Notes under the pieces: generated by a model | Seen by the model: the letters and a program-made list of their open reading frames with translations, nothing else | Told to the model about the DNA's origin: nothing | Databases searched by the model: none | Translations under genes and position numbers: made by a program | Part shown: positions 1 through 11,217 of the stretch, piece by piece | Position numbering within the stretch: the first letter of the stretch is position 1 | Layout of the letters: every line of letters begins with the position of its first letter | Assembly (NCBI GenBank): GCA_965214295.1 | Contig: OZ243944.1 | Coordinates: 1,426,001-1,490,000, forward strand | Source: JAJDUF01 sp965214295 | GTDB lineage: Bacteria > Chloroflexota > UBA11872 > UBA12225 > JAJDUF01 | Direction: 5' to 3' | Length of the DNA stretch: 64,000 nucleotides

Positions 1-1505
1 GTATCTCCAGCCCATAGCGCGAGGATGATGACGGAGGTGAAGTTCTCGATATCGAGTTGCTGCAGCACCCACTCATACTGTGCTACTTCGCTCAAGTCTG
101 CACCAGTAATCCAGTCTACAAACAAATTCCATGCTCTATGCTCTCCAGTGCGAAGCAGGTCCCAGTAGTCATGGTTGAAATGCGTGGCCAGGAAAGACTC
201 GTCAATGCGCTCGGTGAGGTTGTACAGCCCCCAATAGGCCCCGTTCAGATACACCTCTACCCAGCGTCCCCGGGCCGCCACCTGTCCCATGACCCCGTGC
301 AGATCCCGCACCAGTTGGTCGCGCACAAACACTGCGTCCCCGCCCGCACATCTCGATACTTCATTGCACAGCCAACCGTCGTTGACCTTGGTCAGCAGTA
401 CCAGCCGGTCATAGGTCTGCCCTGGCTCCGGTCCAAACAGCGGATACACCAACTCGCGGGGTCCATACTCCCCCCGGAAGTAGAGCCGGAACGACCGCTT
501 GTCCGTAAACATCCGGGTCCCGCCCCCGTGGATGCGTAGCCCCGCGCCCACACTGAAGCCCGGATCGCCCTCCAGTGACAGCCATTGCACCGTTACCGGC
601 CGCTCCCAGTCCCGGCCGCGCTGTTCAGCGTTGGTGTAGATCCCCGTCGACTCGCCCCATAGATGCGCTGGATCAGTGACCAGCGACACCACCGGCAGGC
701 CGGTGCTCTCCCCCACCAGGTAGGTCGCCGTGGTCACGGCACTCACCGGCACGTCCTTGTCCAGGGCCACCGCTCGTAGCACTGTTGTCTGCTCGATGAC
801 CACGGGCGCCGTGTATGCCTGCCCGCCTATCGTCGGATCGGTGCCATCCAGCGTGTAGTACATTGTGCTTCCCGGCACCGGCGCCTGTAACTCGACTGCC
901 ACCGGGCCTGGAAAGAACCCGCCGCCCGGCGTGAGCACCACTGGCAGCGCGTCCGGCACCGGGAGCAGCGCCGCCCGCGGGCGGGTCATGTTGGCCGCAC
1001 CCGGCGTAGGGATCGAGAAGCTCACCCATTGCCTGGACACCGTCTCCAGCCGCCCTAGCGAGACATCCGCCTCCTGATCCTCGAATGTCACCTTGTCCAC
1101 TACCTGTCCATCCGGACCGAACAAGCCCACGTACTCCCCGCCGCGGCTCAACCGGAAGTTCGTGTGCCAGCCTGCCGACCCCACCCGGTCTTCACCGGAC
1201 GCCCAGACCACCAGGAAGGCTCCGGGAGCCAAGGTAGTAGTGGGCAAGCGCCACTTAGCCGGCACGTCGGGATCGTCGGTGAGGGTGTAGCCGGCGAGAG
1301 AGATGGGGGTGTCCGTGGGGTTGTGTAGCTCGATCCAGTCGGTGTAGCGGCTCTGGTCGTCGGTCACGGTGCGCGTATTCGCCGCCAGGACCTCGGTGAT
1401 GAGGAGTCCCGGTGTGGCGGCCTGTGCCGCTGTCCTGCCGCTGGTCAGCAGGACCAGGAGCAGTGCCAGCAGCGAGGCACGACCAAGGGCGTTCAACTGA
1501 CGCAT
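1..1505 (-). CDS. Secreted lamin-tail / CotH-kinase domain protein (3' end outside window)
   Basis: Reading the minus strand from the ATG at 1503-1505 gives an open frame of 501 codons that runs off the left edge, so the C-terminus is missing. Residues 1-27 form a signal peptide (basic MRQ start, Leu-rich core, then AQA). Residues about 30-140 look like a lamin tail domain (ITEVLAANT, WIELHNPT, LAPGAFLVVWA). Residues about 204-258 resemble a chitobiase C-terminal/Fn3-like module (YYTLDGTDPT). From about residue 263 there is a CotH-type domain (LRIHGGGTRMFTDKRSFRL, VYLNGAYWGLYNLTERID, LDIENFTSVIIL). CotH-family proteins are protein kinases of spore coats and of secreted proteins; the role here is unknown. 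The protein is presumably exported. The start was chosen for the signal peptide; no strong ribosome binding site precedes it. Domain assignments are by motif reading only. Confidence 0.85.
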   Translation of the reverse strand, partial: MRQLNALGRASLLALLLVLLTSGRTAAQAATPGLLITEVLAANTRTVTDDQSRYTDWIELHNPTDTPISLAGYTLTDDPDVPAKWRLPTTTLAPGAFLVVWASGEDRVGSAGWHTNFRLSRGGEYVGLFGPDGQVVDKVTFEDQEADVSLGRLETVSRQWVSFSIPTPGAANMTRPRAALLPVPDALPVVLTPGGGFFPGPVAVELQAPVPGSTMYYTLDGTDPTIGGQAYTAPVVIEQTTVLRAVALDKDVPVSAVTTATYLVGESTGLPVVSLVTDPAHLWGESTGIYTNAEQRGRDWERPVTVQWLSLEGDPGFSVGAGLRIHGGGTRMFTDKRSFRLYFRGEYGPRELVYPLFGPEPGQTYDRLVLLTKVNDGWLCNEVSRCAGGDAVFVRDQLVRDLHGVMGQVAARGRWVEVYLNGAYWGLYNLTERIDESFLATHFNHDYWDLLRTGEHRAWNLFVDWITGADLSEVAQYEWVLQQLDIENFTSVIILALWAGD

Positions 1506-1888
1506 ATGCACACCAGCTTGACCGGAGATTAGCCGCAGCTATGTATGGTGGGGAGTTGCCCAGAGCCTACCGGCGTGGAGTTAACGATACGCTCCCATGG
1601 GTAGTTAGCAATGATACCCGCCCGGACATTGCCAGGCGAACCATGATGCGGAACACGGTATTGGGATCACTGGCCCTATTACTGGAACGAACCGGAACAG
1701 GTGCGGGGTGCGGGGTAGCTTTGCCGACTACGGCGTGGATTAGGCGCAACACGCGCCCCGAGGAGGTGCCAGACCCATAGTGGTCATCTCGCCCTAACGT
1801 AGGATGCGCGAGTGGCTGCAGAAAGTATAGAGGTGGCACCCTATCATTGCAGCAGCGCAAGACGCTCGTAGCGTCGAGGAGATAATGT
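1506..1888. other. Divergent intergenic region
   Basis: This 383-base gap separates the divergent starts of the CotH protein and the SDR gene, so promoters for both should lie here. I found no convincing -35/-10 pair, hairpin or repeat. Open frames across it on both strands have no recognisable protein content. Confidence 0.5.
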
Positions 1889-2728
1889 ATGGAACGACTG
1901 GCCAACAAGGTCGCGCTGGTGACCGGCGGCGCGCAGGGGCTTGGTGGCGCCACGGCGCGCCGTCTCGCCGCGGAGGGCGCTACCGTGCTCATCGCCGATA
2001 TTGATGACGAGGCTGCCGACCGACGGGTCGCCAGTATCACAGCGGCCGGCGGCATGGCTGCGGCCTTCCACGCCGACGTAGGAAGCCACCAAGATATTCA
2101 GGCAATGGTGGCGTACACCTTGGAGCGTTGGCAGCGGCTCGACATCCTCGTCAACAACGCCTTTCCGGTCATCAACCCGGTCGGTGCCGGCAGTGCGCTC
2201 GAAGTGAGCGAGGAGGGCTGGGACCAGGGCATGGCCGTGCTCACCAAGTCCATCTTCCTGGCGGCGAAATACGCCATACCGGCGATGCAGGAAGCCGGTG
2301 GTGGCAGCATCGTCAACATTTCCTCCGTGCATGGCCTGCTCATGGCGCCAGGTCACATGGTCTATGAAACCGGCAAGGCGGCGGTGATCGGACTGACGCG
2401 CCAGCTGGCGACGGAGTTCGGCCCCTGGGGTATTCGCGTCAACGCGATCTGCCCCGGGCATATGGTGACTGGCCGAATTCAGGAGCTTATGTGGGCGGGG
2501 AATCCCAGCGGGCTACGGTTCTTCGAGCAGCAGTATCCCCTGCGCCGCTGCGGCCGGCCCGTGGACATTGCCAACGCGGTCGTCTTCCTCTGCTCGGACG
2601 AGGCCGCCTTCATCACCGGCCACGCGCTGGTGGTCGACGGCGGATTGAGCATCCAGCTCCAGGAGAACTTGAGTGTTCGCTTGGGCCAATACCTCCAGGA
2701 GCATCCCGACACGCACCTCCCCTCCTAG
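1889..2728 (+). CDS. SDR-family NAD(P)-dependent oxidoreductase
   Basis: This is a 279-residue classical short-chain dehydrogenase. The cofactor-binding glycine motif TGGAQGLG is at residues 12-19 with Asp37-Asp39 following beta-2, which suggests NAD(H) preference. The NNA motif at 89-91 is followed by Phe rather than the usual Gly. The catalytic triad is Ser146, Tyr159 and Lys163 (YETGK). The PG motif follows the catalytic region (AICPGHM), and the C-terminus carries the usual ITGHALVVDGG segment plus about 25 extra residues. The substrate cannot be predicted. A ribosome binding site GAGGAG precedes the ATG. The gene stands alone, convergent with the antiporter, with a 5S rRNA remnant in the short space between them. 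Confidence 0.93.
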   Translation: MERLANKVALVTGGAQGLGGATARRLAAEGATVLIADIDDEAADRRVASITAAGGMAAAFHADVGSHQDIQAMVAYTLERWQRLDILVNNAFPVINPVGAGSALEVSEEGWDQGMAVLTKSIFLAAKYAIPAMQEAGGGSIVNISSVHGLLMAPGHMVYETGKAAVIGLTRQLATEFGPWGIRVNAICPGHMVTGRIQELMWAGNPSGLRFFEQQYPLRRCGRPVDIANAVVFLCSDEAAFITGHALVVDGGLSIQLQENLSVRLGQYLQEHPDTHLPS

Positions 2729-2746
2729 CTTGGCGTGGCACCGGCC

Positions 2747-2800
2747 GGGCAAAAAAAGAAGTAGCCCTGGCAACGTCCTACCGTCCCACTCGCTCTCGCC
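2747..2800 (-). pseudogene. Degenerate 3' end of a 5S rRNA gene
   Basis: About 53 bases match the 3' end of the real 5S gene plus its downstream A-rich tract (4333-4384) at roughly 90% identity. Shared blocks include CCCTGGCAACG, TCCCACTCGCTCTCGC and GGGCAAAAAA. Similarity stops abruptly on the 5' side of the RNA and gives way to the 3' end of the antiporter gene. The piece is in the same orientation as the real 5S. It cannot fold into a 5S rRNA because helix I has no 5' partner. Confidence 0.8.
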
Positions 2801-2820
2801 GCAACGGCCGCGCTACGGCG

Positions 2821-4005
2821 CTACGTCTCGGCGGGAAGCCGCGTTGTCCTCGCCGGCGGGCGACGCAGGCGCTTGACGACAGCAACCCATGTCGGGCTAA
2901 TCAACAACGTCAACGCGATCACGGCGACGGTCGTCTGATAGGCAAAGTCCGTGATGAGTTGACCTTGTAGTCCAACGGCAGCGAGTACCAGGCTGAACTC
3001 ACCGATCTGCGAGAGCAACGCTCCGGCGTACAGGCTCTCTCGCCAGTCATCACCGAGCATCCGCATAATGAGGGAGCTGATGGGGGTGTTAATCAGGAAC
3101 ACGGCACCGGCCAAGAGCAGGATCACCGGCCAGTTGTCGCGGGCAAAGGTCAGGTCAATGGACATGCCAATCGAGACGAAGAAGATGGCGACGAATACGA
3201 CATAGAACGGCTCCATGCTCTTGGTAACCCAGTGCTCCTCGGGCGTGGCGGCAATAAGAATGCCGGCCACAAATGCGCCAATAGCTACTGACAAACCCAT
3301 TAAGCCGATGACAAAAGCGAGACCAAAGCAGACAATCAAGGCAGCGAAGACCTGTAGCTCATGGTCTGCCCGCAAAAGGCGTGCAAACGGCAGATGGAAC
3401 TCGCCGCGCCTGGCCACCCAGGCGAGCAGGGCGATGAGGAGGACACCACCGAGTGCCTGGAGACCGACTGCTGATGCGGCGGGGGGGTCCCCACGCAAGA
3501 AGTCCAATGTAATCAGCATAGGGATCAAAGCGAGGTCCTGGACCAGCAACACACCAGTAACATCGCGGCCGACCTGGGTATCCGTCTCGCCCCAATCGCG
3601 AAGCATCTTGAGCACGACGGCTGTGCTGTTGAGGCTCAGTACGAACCCGAGCAAGATGATCCGCGCCGTTGGCCAGTCCAGGCGGCTGCCGATCAGCCAC
3701 GCGCAACCGATGCCTACGACGACCTTGAGCAGCATCCCGAACAGCGGCGCTTGCCAGCTGGCCAAGAGGCGCGGCAGAGAAAGCTCTGTGCCGACAAAGA
3801 AGATCAGCAGCACCACGCCAACTTCACCGAGGCGGATGATCACGTTGGTGTCGCTGACCAGCCCTAGTCCCTGCGGGCCGATCACCACGCCAGCGATCAA
3901 ATATGCAACCGCCGCGGGCTGACGCAGCCCCCGCAGCGCGAGACCCAAAATCAGGATGGTAAGTACGAATCCGACGAAGACGGGCATCGCCGGGTCCATA
4001 TGCAT
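2821..4005 (-). CDS. CPA2-family cation:proton antiporter (KefB/NapA-like membrane domain)
   Basis: The protein has 394 residues with about twelve hydrophobic segments and no C-terminal TrkA-N domain, so it is a membrane-only monovalent cation:H+ antiporter of the CPA2 type. Recognisable family motifs include IAGVVIGPQGLG near residue 38, FFVGTELSLPRL near 70, NSTAVVLKML near 126, the conserved LLVQDLALIP near 153 and SQIGEFSLVL near 333. It would exchange Na+ or K+ for protons across the cytoplasmic membrane. GGAGGA lies six bases before the ATG, which fixes the start. The gene sits between the rRNA operon and a stray copy of the 5S 3' end, on the same strand as the rRNA, and could receive read-through from it. 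See findings. Confidence 0.92.
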   Translation of the reverse strand: MHMDPAMPVFVGFVLTILILGLALRGLRQPAAVAYLIAGVVIGPQGLGLVSDTNVIIRLGEVGVVLLIFFVGTELSLPRLLASWQAPLFGMLLKVVVGIGCAWLIGSRLDWPTARIILLGFVLSLNSTAVVLKMLRDWGETDTQVGRDVTGVLLVQDLALIPMLITLDFLRGDPPAASAVGLQALGGVLLIALLAWVARRGEFHLPFARLLRADHELQVFAALIVCFGLAFVIGLMGLSVAIGAFVAGILIAATPEEHWVTKSMEPFYVVFVAIFFVSIGMSIDLTFARDNWPVILLLAGAVFLINTPISSLIMRMLGDDWRESLYAGALLSQIGEFSLVLAAVGLQGQLITDFAYQTTVAVIALTLLISPTWVAVVKRLRRPPARTTRLPAET

Positions 4006-4346
4006 CGGTTTCCTCCATCAGCCGCAAGATGGGGACGAGGGTACGGTTGCAAAAAAGCCCCCCAGCAGAGGGCACAGCACCCTGAGCGGGGTAGTGGTGC
4101 AATGAATTGCGACCAGCTGTCTGGAGACTGTCCTGTGATGGGCAGTTTGTGCCGCGGATTCTAACATCGCGCCCAGTCGTCCTGGAATCCACCACTTTGA
4201 CGGAGGCACAAGTCCCGACAGTGCGCCACCGGCCGGCTGCCGGCGCAAACCGAAGCCAACACGCCGCCGTGCGCTCCGCTCTCGACATGTGGCGAGCGGG
4301 CGGGAGGTGAGGTACCACGACTAGCAGCAGCAGGGCAAAAAAGAAA

Positions 4347-4470
4347 TGGCCCTGGCAACGACCTATTGTCCCACTCGCTCTCGCGAGCAGTATCGTCGGC
4401 GCTGAGGCAGTTCACTACCGTGTTCGGGATGGGAACGGGTGGGGCAGCCTCGCTAGAGTCACCAAGGCCA
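4347..4470 (-). rRNA. rrf: 5S ribosomal RNA
   Basis: The minus strand from 4470 to 4347 reads as a complete 5S rRNA of about 124 nucleotides. The first nine bases (UGGCCUUGG) pair with the last nine (CCAGGGCCA) to make helix I, and the hallmark CCCGUUCCCAUCCCGAACAC is present. A T-rich tract (TTTCTTTTTT) follows the 3' end directly and probably serves in termination together with the terminal stem. It lies 109 bases downstream of 23S and must be cotranscribed with it. Confidence 0.96.
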
Positions 4471-4579
4471 TTTCCGAATGACCAAGAAAGAGCACACCGC
4501 TTTCCGGGTGGAAAGCCGGGCGCAGAAGAGCGAGTAACCTGCGGAGTTCAGAGTCAAAAATGCCGATCGAGGCATCGTA

Positions 4580-7732
<3,153 letters not shown>

Positions 7733-7889
7733 GATGTTCTCGATCGGCAATTTTGAAGCTGAACCCGTATTGCAGATTCTCGCTCTTCTTCAGTTGTGAA
7801 GGTGCGCCCAGTGGCCGGAGTGCCACCACGGAGAGACAACTGCGCTGGCCGTTGCCCAGCCACGCCCACTCATCCCTCGGCAAAGAGAT

Positions 7890-7919
7890 ACTATACCGCT
7901 TTCGGCCGGCACGTGTCAA
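7890..7919 (-). promoter_or_regulatory. Promoter of the 23S-5S operon
   Basis: On the minus strand a perfect -35 TTGACA (7914-7919) is followed after 18 bases by TATAGT (7890-7895). It lies about 150 bases upstream of the 23S 5' end, so the leader would be roughly 130-150 nucleotides. This is the best sigma-A promoter near the rRNA genes and shows that 23S-5S is an independent transcription unit. Confidence 0.8.
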
Positions 7920-8262
7920 GCAAGCCGCCAGGAATCGACCGGCCGGGGTGCTTCCCGGACAGGATGCAGCCGCATCAGACGATGCTCACCGCTTGTCCGA
8001 GGTGGCGTCCCAGCGCTTGCAGGTACGTAATGAAGATCGAGCCAGAAGGTCCAGGAGCGCGTGAGGCCACCAACACCGCATATCAGCCCACTTGACGTGG
8101 CAGCCGCCTGGTTCAAGCCGAGCATAAGCATCAAGATCGAGTGGAAGATAGTCGTATCAGCCCCAGAGTCAATTTAGTCCCAGCGTCCGCAAAGACTCCT
8201 CAGTACCTTCCAGACGTACATCAACATAAGGCCTGAGAATCCGTCCTTTATAGGGCAAGATA
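7916..8262 (-). pseudogene. Degenerate retropepsin-like aspartic protease gene
   Basis: Downstream of the DUF5678 gene, minus-strand reading frames contain pieces that together look like a small bacterial retropepsin-like protein. One piece is PYKGRILRPYVDVRLEG (about 8215-8262). In another frame is IDSGADTTIF, holding the D-S-G active-site triplet (about 8140-8170). LGLNQAAATSSGLICGVGG follows. The frame changes between these pieces and a stop separates them, so no continuous product is possible. DUF5678 genes followed by retropepsin-like genes are a recurrent bacterial arrangement, which supports the reading. The exact limits are uncertain. Confidence 0.5.
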
Positions 8263-8460
8263 TGACCATACTGTACGGTAATCATTACCAATTGTCGTCG
8301 CGTGGGCAACTAACGCCGGACCATCAATCGCCAACCACTCGCCGGCATAGTGTGCCTCAAGCTCGTCCTGGTGCTGCCCCAGCCAATCTAGCTCCGTCGA
8401 GCGGTAGATGCCCTCCGGCGCCGGACTTGCCTGTCTTCCGGAAACGGTCTTTTGTGCCAT
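8248..8460 (-). CDS. DUF5678 domain protein
   Basis: This small protein of 70 residues starts at the ATG 8458-8460, with the ribosome binding site GAGAGGAG just upstream. Residues about 25-55 match the DUF5678 pattern: a WLGQHQDELEAHYAGEWLAI core followed by a hydrophobic LVAHA segment. The function of the family is unknown. It is ten bases downstream of rpe, on the same strand, and looks like the last intact gene of an rlmN-rpe-DUF5678 unit. A decayed retropepsin-like gene overlaps and follows its end. A longer upstream frame in the same phase overlaps rpe and is not credible. Confidence 0.7.
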   Translation of the reverse strand: MAQKTVSGRQASPAPEGIYRSTELDWLGQHQDELEAHYAGEWLAIDGPALVAHATTIGNDYRTVWSYLAL

Positions 8461-8470
8461 AGCTCCTCTC

Positions 8471-9196
8471 CTATGTACGAGCCGGCGCCGCGCCGCGCTC
8501 GGCGGCGGCGCGCACTGCCGCCAGCGCCGCGACCGGATCGGCCGCGCCAAACACTGAGGTCCCGGCGACGAGGTAGGTGGCGCCAGCCGCCGATGCCGCC
8601 GCCGCCGTGTGGCGATCAATGCCCCCGTCAACGGCGATGATCGGCGGCATCGGTTGCCAGGCCGCTTGCTGCGCCAGCTCGCGGACCTTGGGCAGCAGCT
8701 CGGCTCGGAAGGGCTGACCGCTATAGCCCGGCTCGACGGTCATTACCAACACCATGTCCAGCGCATCCCACAGCCCGGTGAGGAGCTGCGCCGGGGTGAG
8801 CGGTCGGAGGGCAACCCCGGCGCGGGCGCCACCGGCGCGGATCATGCCCAATACCCGCCGCAGCGCGTCCGGCTCCGGCGCGGCTTCGAGATGTACGGTT
8901 ATCTGATTAGCCCCGGCCGCAATCATCGGCTCGATGTGCCGCTCGGGGTTGAGCACCATCAAATGCACGTCGAGCGGCAGCGGCGTGCGGGAACGTATCG
9001 CCGCGACCATTTGCCGGCCAAAGGTCAGCTCCGGCACAAAGTGGCCATCCATGACGTCTACGTGGATGGCGTCGGCCCCTCCGTCGGTCACGACATCTAC
9101 GGCAGTCCCCAGTGCGGCCCAATCCGCCGCCAGCAGCGACAGGGCGATGGGAATGGGTGGGGGAGCAGAAACTTCACCACGGTCGGAGTAGTTCAC
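8471..9196 (-). CDS. rpe: Ribulose-phosphate 3-epimerase
   Basis: The protein is a TIM-barrel of about 241 residues that interconverts ribulose-5-phosphate and xylulose-5-phosphate in the pentose phosphate or Calvin pathways. Diagnostic motifs are SLLAADWAALG near the N-terminus, HVDVMDGHFVPELTFG with metal and catalytic residues, LDVHLMV, VMTVEPGYSGQPF and the phosphate-binding IAVDGGI and VAGTSVFG segments. The open frame extends far upstream inside rlmN. I start it at the GTG at 9194-9196, because this codon overlaps the rlmN stop (GTGA) and gives the normal family length, which implies translational coupling. The active-site Asp and His residues appear intact. Confidence 0.93.
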   Translation of the reverse strand: MNYSDRGEVSAPPPIPIALSLLAADWAALGTAVDVVTDGGADAIHVDVMDGHFVPELTFGRQMVAAIRSRTPLPLDVHLMVLNPERHIEPMIAAGANQITVHLEAAPEPDALRRVLGMIRAGGARAGVALRPLTPAQLLTGLWDALDMVLVMTVEPGYSGQPFRAELLPKVRELAQQAAWQPMPPIIAVDGGIDRHTAAAASAAGATYLVAGTSVFGAADPVAALAAVRAAAERGAAPART

Positions 9197-10335
9197 GAGC
9201 TGTGCCCCTGTACGTGCAGTCGCCGCCGCACGGTAGTTTGCAGTTGACCACACGCCGCCTGAATATCGCGGCCCATCTCGCGGCGGATTGTCGCGATGAG
9301 ACCGGCTTGGCGGAGCGCCTGATGGAACACCTGCACGGCCTCGTCGGACGAAGGCGCATACGGCAGCTCGGCCACCGGATTCATCGGGATGAGATTGATA
9401 TGGCAATCGAGTCCCCGCACCAGCTTGACCAGCGCGCGCGCCAACGCGGGCGAATCGTTCACCCCGGCCAGCAGCGTGTACTCGAACGTGACCCGCCGGC
9501 CTGTCTGCGCCTGGTACGCACGGCACGCCGCGAGCAGGTCTTCCACCGGGTACCGGCGATTGAGGGGCACCAGCTCGTCGCGGACATCGTTGGTCGGGGC
9601 GTGCAGCGAAACCGCCAAGCGCACCGGCCACGGCTCGTCGGCCAGCCGCGCGATCCCCGGCAGCCAGCCCGAGGTCGAGATCGTCAGCCGCGGAGGGCCT
9701 AGCCCGGCGCCGAGCGGATCGCACAGCCGCCCGACCGCTTCCAGACAGGCCGCATAGTTCAGCAGCGGCTCGCCCATCCCCATGAAGACCACGTTCCGCA
9801 CGACCGGCGGGCGCTGGCGGGTACGGCGCAGGAAGTGGAGCGCCTGGTCAATGATCTCGGCGGCGGTCAGATTGCGCGTCAGCCCCATCAGCCCCGTGGC
9901 GCAGAACGAGCATTGGAGCGCGCAACCTACCTGGGTACTCACGCAGACCGTGCTGCGGTCGGCGCCGGTGCCGTCGCTGCGCCGATGATATTGCATCAGC
10001 ACCGTCTCGATGAGGGAGCCGTCGGCCAGCCGCAGCACCGCCTTGGTGGTGTCCCCATCGGCCGAGGCGACTTGCGTGACGACCTCGGCCGAGTTGAAGG
10101 CGTAGGTCTCGGCTAACCACGTCCGTAGCGTCTGGGGGACGTTGCACATCGGCGCAAAGTCGGTGATTGCGCTGCGGTAGACCCAGCGCGCTACCTGCTC
10201 GGTGCGGAACGGCCGCTCGCCGCGCGCAGCCAAAACCTCCTGCAAAGTGGCCCAGGACAGGCCGGTGATCGGCGGATTGGGACGCGCGGGCGGGGCAACG
10301 TGCTCCGTCGGGTGCGCCGCAGCGAGCGTAGCCAT
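9193..10335 (-). CDS. rlmN: Dual-specificity 23S rRNA/tRNA adenine-C2 methyltransferase RlmN
   Basis: This radical-SAM enzyme of about 380 residues methylates C2 of A2503 in 23S rRNA and A37 in some tRNAs. The 4Fe-4S cysteines are Cys138, Cys142 and Cys145 (CALQCSFC). The downstream motifs VVFMGMGEPLLNY, SLHAPTN and LIPMNP are typical, and the second catalytic cysteine sits near the C-terminus in the segment RDIQAACGQL. The open frame reaches a GTG at 10389, but the ATG at 10335 is preferred because the intervening 18 residues do not resemble the family. The stop overlaps the rpe start by four bases. A GC-rich inverted repeat (10391-10417) lies just upstream. Confidence 0.95.
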   Translation of the reverse strand: MATLAAAHPTEHVAPPARPNPPITGLSWATLQEVLAARGERPFRTEQVARWVYRSAITDFAPMCNVPQTLRTWLAETYAFNSAEVVTQVASADGDTTKAVLRLADGSLIETVLMQYHRRSDGTGADRSTVCVSTQVGCALQCSFCATGLMGLTRNLTAAEIIDQALHFLRRTRQRPPVVRNVVFMGMGEPLLNYAACLEAVGRLCDPLGAGLGPPRLTISTSGWLPGIARLADEPWPVRLAVSLHAPTNDVRDELVPLNRRYPVEDLLAACRAYQAQTGRRVTFEYTLLAGVNDSPALARALVKLVRGLDCHINLIPMNPVAELPYAPSSDEAVQVFHQALRQAGLIATIRREMGRDIQAACGQLQTTVRRRLHVQGHSS

Positions 10336-10445
10336 CGGATGCCGTCTCAGGCGGTCACGGGTTAGTATCCGGCCCGGGCTATACAACACAGCGGCCCATC
10401 CCGGATCGCCGGGCCGCCAGAAAATGTGCTCTGTGGCGACGCTTG

Positions 10446-11132
10446 CTACTCGTCGCTGCGTCCCATCAGAATGAAGAGGAAGTAGAGCAACGTCGAGAGT
10501 GCCTGCGCCAGCGCCGCCACGTAGGTCAGTGCAGCGGCGTTGAGCACCGCCTTGGCCTGGCCGCGCTCCTCCGAGGTCACCAAGCCATTATTCGTGAGGA
10601 GTCGGAGGGCGCGGTTGCTGGCATTGAACTCTACCGGCAGCGTGACCAGCGCAAAAATAGCCGCGGTGCTGAAGAACGCTACCCCTAGCCACGCGAGCTG
10701 TGGGATGATGAACAAACCCACGAAAAACAAGATATAGCCTAGGGTGCTCCCAATGTTGACGACCGGAACCAATCCGGCTCGCCACCGCAACGGCGCGTAA
10801 TTCTGGGCATCCTGCACCGCATGACCGACCTCGTGGGCGACAACGCCTACTGCCGCGACCGAGTAGTTGTCGTAGTTGGAGTCGGAAAGCCGCAGCACCT
10901 TGCTACTGGGGTCGTAATGGTCACTGAGGTCCCCAGGAACCCGCTCGATCCGGACGTGGTAGAGTCCCAATGAATCGAGCAACCGGCGGGCAACGTCAAC
11001 GCCCGGTCGGCCCGCATACGTAGCTACTTCCGCATATTTCGCATAGGTATTCTTGACCTTATACTGCGCGTACAGCGCCAGCAACAGTGCTGGTCCGGCA
11101 AAGACAAAGTACAGCGGGTCAAAGAAGAACAT
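10446..11132 (-). CDS. Zinc-dependent membrane protease, YugP family
   Basis: The protein has 228 residues. An N-terminal membrane anchor (FVFAGPALLLALYA) is followed by a cytosolic-type metalloprotease segment with HEVGH at residues 100-104; the two His residues bind zinc and Glu101 is catalytic. Two or three further membrane spans follow (LGYILFFVGLFII, VAFFSTAAIFALV, and the C-terminal ALSTLLYFLFIL). The family (peptidase membrane zinc metallopeptidase, YugP-like) is widespread, but substrates are not established. An ideal AGGAGGAT ribosome binding site precedes the ATG. It is between the FGE-like gene and rlmN on the same strand and may be cotranscribed with them. Confidence 0.9.
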   Translation of the reverse strand: MFFFDPLYFVFAGPALLLALYAQYKVKNTYAKYAEVATYAGRPGVDVARRLLDSLGLYHVRIERVPGDLSDHYDPSSKVLRLSDSNYDNYSVAAVGVVAHEVGHAVQDAQNYAPLRWRAGLVPVVNIGSTLGYILFFVGLFIIPQLAWLGVAFFSTAAIFALVTLPVEFNASNRALRLLTNNGLVTSEERGQAKAVLNAAALTYVAALAQALSTLLYFLFILMGRSDE

Positions 11133-11217
11133 CCTTGTATCCTCCTAGCAGTGCGCCTACAATTCTAGTATAGCATCCCTGCGGCCTCCTCCCGGTGAGG
11201 GGCCGTAGGCGGGCTAC

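Noticed and set aside
9197..9724. Upstream extension of the rpe frame
   Set aside because: It overlaps rlmN in another frame, is Arg/Ala-rich shadow sequence, and the GTG in the GTGA overlap gives the normal protein length.
10391..10417. GC-rich inverted repeat as a terminator downstream of the zinc protease gene
   Set aside because: The stem GCGGCCC/GGGCCGC is real but no T-run follows on the minus strand, so termination is not supported.
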